64,000 nt of DNA from an uncultured Lachnospiraceae bacterium (GTDB lineage: Bacteria > Bacillota > Clostridia > Lachnospirales > Lachnospiraceae). The stretch lies in assembly GCA_910587045.1 (NCBI GenBank), contig CAJULG010000010.1, positions 1-64,000 on the forward strand. The letters run 5' to 3'. Below the pieces are notes generated by a model that was given only the letters and a program-made list of their open reading frames with translations, ran no database searches and was not told where the DNA came from. Of this stretch, positions 52,353-61,630 are shown in pieces (positions within the stretch are counted from its first letter, which is position 1; every line of letters begins with the position of its first letter). The translations under genes and the position numbers were made by a program.

Positions 52353-53129
52353 ATGAATCATTCTCCGGATTACATTCGGGTATGTGAGGTTGAAAAGTAT
52401 TATGGAACGGATGCAAACGTAACAAAGGCAGTAGACCGGGTCAGCTTTTGCGTAGAGAAAGGAGAATTCGTAGGTGTTATGGGGGCCTCTGGTTCCGGAA
52501 AATCAACGTTGCTGAATATGCTGGCAACGATCGACCGGGTAACAGCGGGTCACATCTATTATGAATCGGTTGACATTACGGAACTGTCAGAGGATGCACT
52601 TTCAGAGTTTCGAAAAAAGAATCTTGGTTTCGTATTCCAGGATTATAATCTTCTCGATACCCTGACCATTGAGGAGAACATAATTCTGGCCCTGACTCTG
52701 CAGGGCGGGAAGCGGGATGCCATTCAGGAAAGCTGCAGGGAAATACTGAAGCTGCTGGGGATTGAGGAAATCCGGGAAAAGTTTCCCTATCAGGTGTCCG
52801 GCGGCCAGAAGCAGCGGTGTGCCTGTGCCAGAGCATTAATAAATCATCCCAGACTGCTTCTTGCGGATGAGCCGACGGGAGCCCTGGATTCCAAATCCGC
52901 TCAGACGTTATTAGAGACTTTTACAGAGCTGAATCAGAGGATGGAAGCAACGATTCTGATGGTAACCCATGACGCATTTTCTGCCAGTTATTGCGGACGG
53001 ATCCTGTTTCTGAAGGATGGAAAGCTGTTTCATGAACTGGTGCGGGGGGATAAGAGCCGAAGAGTGTTTTTGCAGGAGATTCTGGATGTCCTGTCTCTGA
53101 CAGGAGGTGAACTGACAGATGCTGAATAA
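52353..53129 (+). CDS. BceA-type ABC ATPase
   Basis: A 258-residue ATPase of the MacB/BceA group. Walker A GASGSGKSTLLN, signature VSGGQKQRCACARAL, Walker B LLLADEPTGALD and switch MVTHDAF are all present. The start at ATG 52353 follows AAGGAAGG. It pairs with the FtsX-type permease that overlaps it by 11 bases. The complex is expected to detoxify or sense a cell-wall-active peptide. Confidence 0.94.
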   Translation: MNHSPDYIRVCEVEKYYGTDANVTKAVDRVSFCVEKGEFVGVMGASGSGKSTLLNMLATIDRVTAGHIYYESVDITELSEDALSEFRKKNLGFVFQDYNLLDTLTIEENIILALTLQGGKRDAIQESCREILKLLGIEEIREKFPYQVSGGQKQRCACARALINHPRLLLADEPTGALDSKSAQTLLETFTELNQRMEATILMVTHDAFSASYCGRILFLKDGKLFHELVRGDKSRRVFLQEILDVLSLTGGELTDAE

Positions 53130-55254
53130 ACTTGCCTTTCGTAATATGAAACGCTCAGCAAAGGATTATCTGATCTACATCCTTACCATGACCGTGGTGA
53201 CAGCATTGATGTATTCCTTTAACAGTCTGTTCTTTCAGAATGAGCTGGCCGCCTCGTTTATGACCAACGGGGTAGATGTTATGACGGTTATGATCGGTCT
53301 GGCAACCGTATTCATTCTGCTGATCACAGCCTGGCTGATTCATTATATGATACGCTTTATGCTGGAAAAGCGGAGCAGTGAATTTGGTTTGTATCTTCTG
53401 CTCGGCATGAAAAAGAAGGCGGTTGCAAGACTGTATATCCGGGAGAATCTTCTGCTTGGCACCGCTTCCTTTTTTCTGGGGATACTGCTTGGCGTGCTGT
53501 TACAGCAGATATTGTTTTCCATTCTCTTTTCCATGGTCCGGATGGAATATCATCTGCAGATTTCCCTGAATCCATGGACAATCCTTACCACCTTTTTGCT
53601 GTATGCCGCCTGTTATCTGCTGTCCCTGGGCCGATGCCGGCGTAAGTTTAAGCGGATGAATATCTACAGTCTGATGAATGCGAAGCGGCAGAATGAGGAG
53701 ATCCGGGAGAAGCATGAAGGAGGAAAGCGGATTCTTCTGCCGCTTTCCATTGCAGGAATCCTCATGTTCTGGGCAGTATTTGAAAAGCTTTCGAACACGT
53801 TGGAAATCATGCTGTTTTTAATCGGACTGGTGGTCAGCATTTACCTTTTCTATGCGGGCCTTTCTGCATGGATCATCTGTTATGTGCGAAAGAAGGGCCG
53901 GGGAATCTATCGTGGACAGAATCTGTTCCTGCTCCGTCAGTTTGCTTCCAAGGTGCGAACCATGCAGTTTACCATGGGAACCCTGACTTCCTTATTTACC
54001 CTGGCCCTGCTTGGGGCTTCCATTGCCCTGATGTTCAATGATTATGAGAATACAGTTCTGGAAGATAAGTATCCCTTTGATGTGCAGATTTACAGTGCAG
54101 ATACAGAGGAGGATTTTGCAGAGGAACGGGCAGTTCTGGAGGCAGACACAACGGTAACCGGATATTATTCTTATCATATTTATACCGATGAGGCCGATCA
54201 GGTCAATACATGGATGCTGACGCATTTAGATGCATGGAGAGAGCGATATTGTAATGCCGATGGAAGTCCGAACCGGACGGACATTGAGAAGATGCTGCGA
54301 ACGGAGGGCGTTTATTACCCGTATGATACCTATATGGGCCTGACGGATTATAATCATCTGCGGCAGATGATTGGATTGGAGGAGATTCAAATGTCTGCAG
54401 AAGAATATCTGGTTCAGATCAAACCACGTCTGTATTCAGAGATACAGGAAATCGGAGGAGATCTGCAGATTGCTGACGGGACAGGAGAACGGATGCTGAA
54501 GCTGCGGGAGATCGTTGATGATTTCTTTTCCCAGGATGGTCATAATGGTGCAGATTATCTGATCATAGTACCGGATGCGGTGCTGGAACGGATGCACCCG
54601 TATTATTCTGAACTGGTAGTGCAGACGAAGGGGGAAATTCCAATGGGACTGGAGGACAGGCTGGATGCCCTGGCCGGAGGAAGCCGGTATGATCTGGAGA
54701 ATATGGATGAATTCTATGACGAGCTGGATGAATTTATGGAAGGGGATTATATCACGGATCCCGACCTTTGCGCCGGCTCCGATATGATCGTTGTCAATGC
54801 CTCCGTAAATCCGGTCAGAGAAAACCTGATTCCGGAGGTAAAATATCTGCTGAGCTCCGTGATCCTCCCCTTGTTCTATATGGGACTGGTATTCGTCTGT
54901 GTGGCAGTGACGGTGTTGTCCGTGCAGCAGTTGAGTGATTCTGCAAAGTATAAGTTCCGCTATGATGTGCTGGCAAAGCTGGGCTGCGGGCGCTCTCGGA
55001 TTCGCCTTCTGATCCTGCAGCAGCTTGCCGCTTATTATCTCTGTCCGGCAATTCTGGCGATCATTATCAGCGGCAGGATGATCCTCTTTGTCAGCAGGGC
55101 CTTTGTAACAATGACCGGCGTTCCGGCAGCGGCGGGCAGCTTTTTTTTACGGAGCATTCTGTTGTTCTTTGGAATCTATCTGGTGTACTTCGTTGTAACC
55201 TATGCAGGATTTAAACGAAATGTGGAGGAGAAGGGACAGAGGATGACTGGCTGA
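53119..55254 (+). CDS. BceB-type ABC permease
   Basis: A 711-residue FtsX-domain permease with about ten helices. Helices cluster near 18-70, 105-170, 200-305 and 610-700. A large extracellular domain (about 310-600) probably binds the peptide or lipid-II complex. The kinase upstream lacks a sensor domain, so this protein likely provides the sensing. It overlaps the ATPase gene by 11 bases. Confidence 0.93.
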   Translation: MLNKLAFRNMKRSAKDYLIYILTMTVVTALMYSFNSLFFQNELAASFMTNGVDVMTVMIGLATVFILLITAWLIHYMIRFMLEKRSSEFGLYLLLGMKKKAVARLYIRENLLLGTASFFLGILLGVLLQQILFSILFSMVRMEYHLQISLNPWTILTTFLLYAACYLLSLGRCRRKFKRMNIYSLMNAKRQNEEIREKHEGGKRILLPLSIAGILMFWAVFEKLSNTLEIMLFLIGLVVSIYLFYAGLSAWIICYVRKKGRGIYRGQNLFLLRQFASKVRTMQFTMGTLTSLFTLALLGASIALMFNDYENTVLEDKYPFDVQIYSADTEEDFAEERAVLEADTTVTGYYSYHIYTDEADQVNTWMLTHLDAWRERYCNADGSPNRTDIEKMLRTEGVYYPYDTYMGLTDYNHLRQMIGLEEIQMSAEEYLVQIKPRLYSEIQEIGGDLQIADGTGERMLKLREIVDDFFSQDGHNGADYLIIVPDAVLERMHPYYSELVVQTKGEIPMGLEDRLDALAGGSRYDLENMDEFYDELDEFMEGDYITDPDLCAGSDMIVVNASVNPVRENLIPEVKYLLSSVILPLFYMGLVFVCVAVTVLSVQQLSDSAKYKFRYDVLAKLGCGRSRIRLLILQQLAAYYLCPAILAIIISGRMILFVSRAFVTMTGVPAAAGSFFLRSILLFFGIYLVYFVVTYAGFKRNVEEKGQRMTG

Positions 55255-55358
55255 GAGTATGAACCGCTTGCAAACATGCAGAAAATGGTATAAACTGTTT
55301 AAGTTAGAGGAATTATAAGAATACCGCAGACAAGTATCTGTACGGGCAGGAGGATAAT

Positions 55359-56639
55359 ATGTTAGATATAAGGTTTTTAAGAGAGAATCCCGATATCGTT
55401 AAGCAGAACATTCGGAATAAATTTCAGGACAGCAAGCTTCCGCTTGTCGATGAGGTGATCGAACTGGATGCCGAGAGTCGGAAGACCCAGCAGGAGGCAG
55501 ACAGTCTCCGGGCAGAACGGAATAAGATTTCCAAGCAGATCGGTGCTCTTATGGCACAGGGAAAGAAAGAGGAAGCGGAAGCTGCCAAGAAGAAAGTGAC
55601 GGATTCATCCGAACGCCTGGCAGAGCTGGAAGCACGGGAAGGTGAACTGCAGGAAAAGATCCGGTCGATTATGATGACGATCCCGAACATCATTGATCCT
55701 TCCGTACCGATCGGAAAGGATGACAGTGAGAATGTAGAGGTTCAGAAATATGGTGAGCCGGTAGTGCCGGAGTTTGAGGTACCGTATCATACGGAAATCA
55801 TGGAACGGTTTAACGGAATTGATCTGGATGCAGCACGCCGGGTGGCAGGAAACGGATTTTATTATCTGATGGGAGACATTGCCCGCCTGCATTCAGCAGT
55901 GATCTCTTATGCCCGGGATTTTATGATCGATCGTGGCTTTACTTATTGTGTGCCGCCCTTTATGATCCGCAGTGATGTTGTGACCGGGGTTATGAGCTTT
56001 GCAGAGATGGATGCCATGATGTATAAGATCGAAGGTGAAGACCTGTATCTGATCGGAACCAGTGAGCATTCCATGATCGGCAAGTTTATTGATACGCTTC
56101 TGCCGGAGGAACAGCTTCCGCAGACCCTGACAAGCTATTCTCCATGCTTCCGGAAGGAAAAGGGCGCTCATGGTCTGGAGGAACGTGGCGTCTATCGGAT
56201 CCATCAGTTTGAAAAGCAGGAGATGATCGTGATCTGTAAGCCGGAGGAAAGCCCGATGTGGTTTGAGAAGCTATGGCAGAATACGGTTGATCTGTTCCGT
56301 TCTCTGGATATTCCGGTTCGTACACTGGAATGCTGTTCCGGTGATCTGGCAGACCTGAAGGTGAAGTCCATTGATGTGGAGGCCTGGTCACCACGCCAGA
56401 AGAAATATTTCGAGGTAGGAAGCTGTTCCAATCTGGGCGATGCTCAGGCAAGACGGTTACGCATCCGGGTAAAAGGGGAAGACGGACAGAAATATCTGGC
56501 ACATACGTTGAATAATACGGTTGTGGCACCGCCGAGAATGCTGATCGCATTTTTAGAGAACAATTTGCAGGCAGATGGAAGTGTAAGGATCCCCGCAGCT
56601 CTGCAACCATATATGGGTGGAAAAACTGAAATTCAGTAG
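55359..56639 (+). CDS. serS: Seryl-tRNA synthetase
   Basis: A 426-residue class II synthetase that charges tRNA-Ser. The N-terminal long coiled coil (about 25-110) grips the tRNA. Motif 2 is SPCFRKEKGAHGLEERG and motif 3 lies near NNTVVAPPRMLIAFLENN. The HSMIGKF loop is also present. GGCAGGAGGATAAT precedes the start. No T-box leader is seen in the 100 bases upstream. A clear terminator follows. Confidence 0.96.
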   Translation: MLDIRFLRENPDIVKQNIRNKFQDSKLPLVDEVIELDAESRKTQQEADSLRAERNKISKQIGALMAQGKKEEAEAAKKKVTDSSERLAELEAREGELQEKIRSIMMTIPNIIDPSVPIGKDDSENVEVQKYGEPVVPEFEVPYHTEIMERFNGIDLDAARRVAGNGFYYLMGDIARLHSAVISYARDFMIDRGFTYCVPPFMIRSDVVTGVMSFAEMDAMMYKIEGEDLYLIGTSEHSMIGKFIDTLLPEEQLPQTLTSYSPCFRKEKGAHGLEERGVYRIHQFEKQEMIVICKPEESPMWFEKLWQNTVDLFRSLDIPVRTLECCSGDLADLKVKSIDVEAWSPRQKKYFEVGSCSNLGDAQARRLRIRVKGEDGQKYLAHTLNNTVVAPPRMLIAFLENNLQADGSVRIPAALQPYMGGKTEIQ

Positions 56640-56691
56640 TGGAAAAATCTGTGTAGTATGATATAATTATATAAGCAATTTCGGATGACAG

Positions 56692-56730
56692 AAACAGGTA
56701 TATAAAGAGAACTTTTATATGCCTGTTTTT
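56692..56730 (+). terminator. serS terminator
   Basis: AAACAGGTATATAAA (56692-56706) pairs with TTTATATGCCTGTTT (56714-56728) with one G-T pair and a 7-base loop, then T residues. It ends serS transcription. Confidence 0.85.
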
Positions 56731-56810
56731 CTATCATACCTGTCTGGAAGACGGATCATAACAGCATGATGGGTCATAATATACGAGCGTTAGATCGGGA
56801 GGGTAAGGAT

Positions 56811-58484
56811 TTGGAGAAAATGGAACGAAAACAAGCAATGCAGGATATCATGCGAATTCGTAGAGAGCATTTGGATGTTATATATTTTTACGGAAATATT
56901 GCTGCAGATTACTATTACATTGAAGAAAATCCGTACATACCAGAAGCAATTATGAATAGTAATCAGAATTTTTTATATTACCTTTATAATGATACCTGGG
57001 TGGAACCGCAGGACAGAGGAAAGATCATTAATCTGTATGAACGGTTACAGCAGGGAATAAAAGAGCCGATCCATATGCGGGAATTATCTGCTGAAATCTA
57101 TGTGAACAGTGATGTTTATGATGTGGAGCTGGTTTCAATCCGTTGTTATCTGGATCTGGATGAGAATGGCCTGATCCGCTCCTATGTGGGAAAGGTAAAG
57201 GCATTGCGGGATAAAGAACTGGAAGACCGGGATATTCTGATGTCTTTTACGAATGACAAAAATCCAATGGTCTTTATCAAGCGGATCGCAAGATTTCAGG
57301 CAGCAGACCCTGACCGGCAGTACGCTTATATTCAGTTTGATATCCGGAAATTCCGTTATATTAATGATACCTATGGCATAGAGGCAGGAGATGCCATATT
57401 GCAGTACATATCGGATACCCTGAAGGTAATGTGTGATGAAACACATTTATATTGTCGCCTGTCAGCAGATTTATATCAGATTGTTACATATTTTAACAGC
57501 AAAGACGAGATTCTGGCATTTGTAGAGGAATTGGACAGCCGTCTGCATCGCTGCGGTGATATCCGGTTTAATATGTCCTATGGGGTTCGTATTGTGGACG
57601 GTAAGGATACAAGATTTCGCAAGAACGGGGATGAAGCCGGCCTGGCAAGGGTACAGGTAAAAAAGTCGATTTTAAAAAAGGTGGCTTTCTTTGAAGATGA
57701 TTTCATGAAGAAGGTAGTGAATTCCGGTGCCATTGAGGAAGTGGAAGAGGAAGCACTGCGGAATGGGGAATTTCATATTTATATTCAGCCAAAGTATCGT
57801 TATGATAAAAAGCAGGCGGAAATCGTAGGTGGAGAAGCACTGGTACGCTGGATCGATTCGAATGGTACTATGCGGTCTCCGGCAGAATTCATTCCTGTAT
57901 TTGAAGAAAACGGATTTATATTAAAGCTGGATCAGTTTATGTGGGAGGGCGTATGTAAGCTGCTGCGACGCTGGATTGATAATGGGAAGACTCCGATTCC
58001 GATTTCTGTGAACGTTTCCAGAACCTACCTGAAAAAATTTGACGCAGTAAGCTATATTAAAAAATTAGTTGAGGATTACCGGATTCCGATCGAATTGCTG
58101 CAATTAGAAATAACGGAAACGACAGAGAGTGAAGAGACGCTTTCCTATGCAACCGGTTTTAAGGAAGCAGGATTTACCCTGATGATGGATGATTTTGGTT
58201 CCGGATATTCTTCATTGAGCATGTTAAAGGATACGCCGTTTGATGTATTGAAGATGGACCGGTTCTTTCTGGATGAATGTATGGATAATGAAAATGGAAA
58301 GAGTATTGTATCCCATGTGATCTCCATGTCCAATGATCTGGGACTGGATATTATTGCCGAAGGCGTAGAGACAAGGGAGATGGCTGATTTCCTGTATGAC
58401 AAGGGCTGTGATGTTTCTCAGGGATATTATTTTTCCAAGCCGATTCCGGTGGAGGAGTTCGAGAAATTATTTCATTTATCCTGA
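56811..58484 (+). CDS. c-di-GMP phosphodiesterase with a degenerate GGDEF
   Basis: A 557-residue protein. An N-terminal PAS-like region (about 20-140) precedes a GGDEF fold in which the signature is CRLSADLYQIV, lacking GGDEF, and a complete EAL domain (about 300-557). The EAL ligands are GGEALVRW, NVSRTYL, LEITETTE, MDDFGSGYSS, LKMDRFF, AEGVET and QGYYFSKPI. It should hydrolyse c-di-GMP but not make it. GGGAGGG precedes the TTG at 56811; ATG starts at 56766 or 56820 are possible but have no suitable site. Confidence 0.9.
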   Translation: MEKMERKQAMQDIMRIRREHLDVIYFYGNIAADYYYIEENPYIPEAIMNSNQNFLYYLYNDTWVEPQDRGKIINLYERLQQGIKEPIHMRELSAEIYVNSDVYDVELVSIRCYLDLDENGLIRSYVGKVKALRDKELEDRDILMSFTNDKNPMVFIKRIARFQAADPDRQYAYIQFDIRKFRYINDTYGIEAGDAILQYISDTLKVMCDETHLYCRLSADLYQIVTYFNSKDEILAFVEELDSRLHRCGDIRFNMSYGVRIVDGKDTRFRKNGDEAGLARVQVKKSILKKVAFFEDDFMKKVVNSGAIEEVEEEALRNGEFHIYIQPKYRYDKKQAEIVGGEALVRWIDSNGTMRSPAEFIPVFEENGFILKLDQFMWEGVCKLLRRWIDNGKTPIPISVNVSRTYLKKFDAVSYIKKLVEDYRIPIELLQLEITETTESEETLSYATGFKEAGFTLMMDDFGSGYSSLSMLKDTPFDVLKMDRFFLDECMDNENGKSIVSHVISMSNDLGLDIIAEGVETREMADFLYDKGCDVSQGYYFSKPIPVEEFEKLFHLS

Positions 58485-58577
58485 GCAGAGGAAAGACGGA
58501 TGAAAGAATGACAGGTGAATTGACAGAGAAACGTGTCAGGAGAAGGAAGACTGGAGAGGGAGGCGGGAAGTGTGTAT

Positions 58578-59447
58578 ATGGATATATTGCAAAATATGAA
58601 GGTTTCGCCCGGAGCAGTTCTGTCCTTGATCATAACTGCAGTGGTTCTGTTCCTGCTTCCGATTCTATGGGTGGTCGTATGGAAACGGCATTGTAAGGAA
58701 ACGGTTTCTCTGGCGCCGCTCTTTTTTGGAGCAGCAGGTTTTCTGGTGTTTTCCCGTGTGCTGGAGCAGGGACTTCATATGATCTGTATCGTTGGGGATA
58801 ATCCGGTTTCACGGTTTATCAATAGCAGTACGGCCGCTTATGTAATTTATGGAAGTCTGATGGCTGGAATTTTCGAGGAGTGTGGCAGATATATTGTCAT
58901 CCGGTTCATAATGAAGAAGAATAAAACCAGAGAAAATATGGTTATGTACGGGATCGGTCATGGCGGTATCGAGGTCTGGGCAGTTGTACTGTTATCTGTA
59001 TTGAATCTGCTTATTATTGCGCTTATGATACAGAATCAGGGTATGGAGCGTGTCCTGCAGTCTCTTGGTATATCCGGAGATGTTCCGGATCTGTTCTCCG
59101 CTCCGATGCTGTCAAATGTAATGTCTCTGATCGCTTCTGCAGCAGGTTATAATGCCATGACAGGTCTTCTCTGCGTATTGGAACGGATCGTCTGTATGTT
59201 TATTCATGTCAGTCTGACAGTTCTGGTCGCATATGGCATCAATAAAAACGAAAAGAAGTATCTGCCTCTGGCGATTCTGGCACATGCCATTGTGGATACA
59301 ATGCCTGCATTGTCCCAGCGTATGTCAGGAAGCATAGGGATTCTGATAACGGAATTGTGGATCTGTATTTGTGCGGCGGGTTTAACGATCTGGGCGGGAA
59401 GGCTGTATAAGCAATGGACAGAACAAGCGCCATGCAGCACCTCGTGA
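58578..59447 (+). CDS. YhfC-family intramembrane metalloprotease
   Basis: A 289-residue membrane protein of the YhfC family (related to CPBP/Abi proteases) with about seven helices. Signature residues are FEECGRYIVI, GIGHGGIEVW and LAHAIVDTM, with His and Glu likely to bind metal in the membrane. GGAGGCGGGAAG precedes ATG 58578. Its substrate is unknown. A GCCATGC hairpin overlaps its end. Confidence 0.9.
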   Translation: MDILQNMKVSPGAVLSLIITAVVLFLLPILWVVVWKRHCKETVSLAPLFFGAAGFLVFSRVLEQGLHMICIVGDNPVSRFINSSTAAYVIYGSLMAGIFEECGRYIVIRFIMKKNKTRENMVMYGIGHGGIEVWAVVLLSVLNLLIIALMIQNQGMERVLQSLGISGDVPDLFSAPMLSNVMSLIASAAGYNAMTGLLCVLERIVCMFIHVSLTVLVAYGINKNEKKYLPLAILAHAIVDTMPALSQRMSGSIGILITELWICICAAGLTIWAGRLYKQWTEQAPCSTS

Positions 59448-59463
59448 GCATGGCTTATTGCTT
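59429..59463 (+). terminator. Weak terminator at the end of yhfC
   Basis: GCCATGC (59429-59435) pairs with GCATGGC (59448-59454) over a 12-base loop that includes the stop codon; TTATTGCTTT follows. Confidence 0.4.
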
Positions 59464-59477
59464 TCGTGCATAAAAAA

Positions 59478-59550
59478 AGCGCGAGACGGGACTCGAACCC
59501 GCGACCCCGACCTTGGCAAGGTCGTGCTCCACCAACTGAGCCACTCGCGC
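59478..59550 (-). tRNA. trnG: tRNA-Gly (GCC anticodon)
   Basis: On the minus strand the acceptor stem GCGCGAG/CTCGCGC pairs fully and is followed by discriminator T, as in bacterial tRNA-Gly. The anticodon stem is CGACC/GGTCG with loop TTGCCAA, giving anticodon GCC. The T arm is GCGGG-TTCGAGT-CCCGT. The 3' CCA is not encoded; a run of T follows and may end transcription. Confidence 0.95.
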
Positions 59551-59571
59551 ATATGTCTTACGACAAGGGTT

Positions 59572-59601
59572 AATATAGCATAAGGCGGTTGGAATTGTCA
59601 A
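59572..59601 (-). promoter_or_regulatory. tRNA-Gly promoter inside a hairpin
   Basis: On the minus strand TTGACA (59601-59596), 18 bases, TATATT (59577-59572), 22 bases before the tRNA. The -35 lies in the loop of AAGGCGGTT/AACCGCCTT (59582-59608), so an mgtE terminator-like hairpin and this promoter overlap. Confidence 0.7.
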
Positions 59602-59663
59602 CCGCCTTTTGAAATGTTGTGCAAATTGTACTTAAAATATGAATTGTATGAAAATGATCCTGC

Positions 59664-61007
59664 TTATGTGAGCGGGAAGAATTGTACTGCAATGGAATAA
59701 TACAATAATGTAGTACAGATATCTACAACGGTTGCGATTAACGGGCCGGCCATAACTGCCGGATCCATATGAATCGCCTTGGCACCGATCGGCAGCAGAC
59801 AGCCGATCAGCTTGGAAAGGATAACGGTCGCAATAATTGACAGGGTCAGCACGATCGCAAGGGTAGGATTCTGATAAAAGATCAGGATCCGTGCGCCATT
59901 GATCACAGCAAGAATGGCACTGACGACCACTGCAATACGGAATTCCTTCCACATGACCTTTAGAAAATCACTGGTTTTAATCTCCCCCAGGGCCAGACCG
60001 CGAATCATCAGGGCAGAACTCTGAGAGCCGCAGTTACCGCCGGTACCGGTCAGCATTGGCATAAAGGATACCAGGATCGGCAATGCGCTGATGATCGCAT
60101 CATAGCGGTTGATAATAGAGCCGGTAATGGCATTGCTCAGCATTAATATAACGAGCCAGACGATCCGGTTTTTAACCTGTGAAAATACACTGGTCTTAAA
60201 GTAGGAATCGTCACTTGGCGTCATTGCCGCCATGATGGAAATATCTTCGGTATTCTCCTCCTGAATGACATCCATGGCGTCGTCAAAGGTTATGATACCC
60301 ACCAGGCGTTCTTCCGCATCTACAACCGGAAGGGCCAGAATATCATATTTCTGAAATTGATGGGCAACGACTTCTTTATCCTCTGAAGTATCAACAAAGA
60401 TCAGATTCGTCTCCATAATTTCACTGATGTGTGTATCATCCCCGGCAGTCAGCAGGTCCTTCACGGATACAATGCCGATCAGACGTCTTGCTTCTGTTAC
60501 ATAACAGGTATAGATGGTTTCCTTGTTGGGTCCTACCTTACGGATCCGGGAGATCGCTTCCTGAACGGTCAGTTCCTTGCTTAGATTGACATACTCAATA
60601 GTCATCAGGGAACCGGCACTGTCCTCCGGATATTTTAATATCTGATTAATCGCGTTACGGGACTGGGCATCACAGTTTCGCAGGATTCGGCTAACCACGT
60701 TGGCCGGCATTTCTTCAATCATATCGACGGTATCATCAATAAAGGTCTGGTCTAAGACCTCCCGCAGCTCCTTGTCGGAAAAACCATTGATCAGATCCGC
60801 CTGCATATCACTGTCCATATAGGAAAAGGTATCGGATGCCAGTTCCTTTGGCAGCAGTCGATAAAGCAGAAGAATATCCTTCTCTTCAAACTCTGTGAAC
60901 AACAGGGCAAGGTCGGCGGGGTTTTCCGTTGCCATGATTTCTCTTAGTTTACTAAAATGCTTCTGATTCAGATATTCTGAAACCTGTTGGAATAATGTTT
61001 CATCCAT
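59664..61007 (-). CDS. mgtE: Magnesium transporter MgtE
   Basis: A 447-residue Mg2+ channel/transporter. The N-terminal MgtE_N helical domain (about 1-130), two CBS domains (about 135-255) that sense Mg2+, and five membrane helices at the C-terminal end match the family. PANVVSRILR and DSAGSLMTIEYV are typical. The start at 61007 follows GGAGGG; an upstream frame is open but not conserved. Transcription would run on towards tRNA-Gly. Confidence 0.95.
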   Translation of the reverse strand: MDETLFQQVSEYLNQKHFSKLREIMATENPADLALLFTEFEEKDILLLYRLLPKELASDTFSYMDSDMQADLINGFSDKELREVLDQTFIDDTVDMIEEMPANVVSRILRNCDAQSRNAINQILKYPEDSAGSLMTIEYVNLSKELTVQEAISRIRKVGPNKETIYTCYVTEARRLIGIVSVKDLLTAGDDTHISEIMETNLIFVDTSEDKEVVAHQFQKYDILALPVVDAEERLVGIITFDDAMDVIQEENTEDISIMAAMTPSDDSYFKTSVFSQVKNRIVWLVILMLSNAITGSIINRYDAIISALPILVSFMPMLTGTGGNCGSQSSALMIRGLALGEIKTSDFLKVMWKEFRIAVVVSAILAVINGARILIFYQNPTLAIVLTLSIIATVILSKLIGCLLPIGAKAIHMDPAVMAGPLIATVVDICTTLLYYSIAVQFFPLT

Positions 61008-61062
61008 GCGCAAACCCTCCTTGCCTGATTTCGGACTGGAATACTTCCGTACCCGTAAATTT

Positions 61063-61091
61063 AAGGTACACGGTTCCGTAAGTTTTGTCAA
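61063..61091 (-). promoter_or_regulatory. mgtE promoter
   Basis: On the minus strand TTGACA (61091-61086), 17 bases, TACCTT (61068-61063). It leaves a leader of about 50 bases to the start codon, so no M-box Mg2+ riboswitch fits between. Confidence 0.7.
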
Positions 61092-61256
61092 ATAGATTTC
61101 GTATGCTTGTGTTTTTGCGGTGAACCCTGTATAGTATATGTACGCAGTCGTATTCCGTATATAGTGCAGCAGATGAAATCCCCGGGGCTTACAGGAGATT
61201 CTATGTAATGTGGGATACAAAGCGAAATCAGGGCAGAATACAAGGAGGGAAAAAGT

Positions 61257-61598
61257 ATGCCGTTTATTGATTCAAAGATTACCCTGCCGGTTTCTCCGGA
61301 GAAAAGAGAAGTGATCAAAAGCAGGCTGGGTCAGCTGGCAGGTATTTTAAGCAAGCCGGAATCCTTTTTAATGGTAGGGATTGAAGACAATTATGATCTG
61401 TATATGGGAGGAAAGAAGCTGGAGAAGGGAGCTTATGTGGCAGTAAGCCTGTTTGGAAGTGCCTCTTCCTCTGCTTATGAGAAAATGACCGGAGAAATCT
61501 GCAGACTCTATGAAGAGGAGTTAGGAATACCGGGACAGTCCGTGTATGTCACCTATCAGGGTGTGAAGGACTGGGGCTGGAACGGAAGGAACCTGTAG
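61257..61598 (+). CDS. MIF-like tautomerase
   Basis: A 113-residue protein of the macrophage migration inhibitory factor family (phenylpyruvate/dopachrome tautomerase fold). Pro2 becomes the catalytic N-terminal proline after Met removal. The MVGIEDNYDLYMGG segment and the IPGQSVYVTYQG turn match the family. It is a small trimeric enzyme with unknown physiological substrate. CAAGGAGGG precedes its start. It lies 32 bases upstream of pyrC. Confidence 0.85.
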   Translation: MPFIDSKITLPVSPEKREVIKSRLGQLAGILSKPESFLMVGIEDNYDLYMGGKKLEKGAYVAVSLFGSASSSAYEKMTGEICRLYEEELGIPGQSVYVTYQGVKDWGWNGRNL

Positions 61599-61630
61599 AC
61601 GGAACGCAGTGACGATGGAGGGAATGCAGG

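Noticed and set aside
55255..55358. T-box leader upstream of serS
   Set aside because: The gap is about 100 bases and lacks the TGGNACCGCG core.
61008..61256. M-box Mg2+ riboswitch upstream of mgtE
   Set aside because: The promoter leaves only about 50 bases of leader, too short for an M-box.
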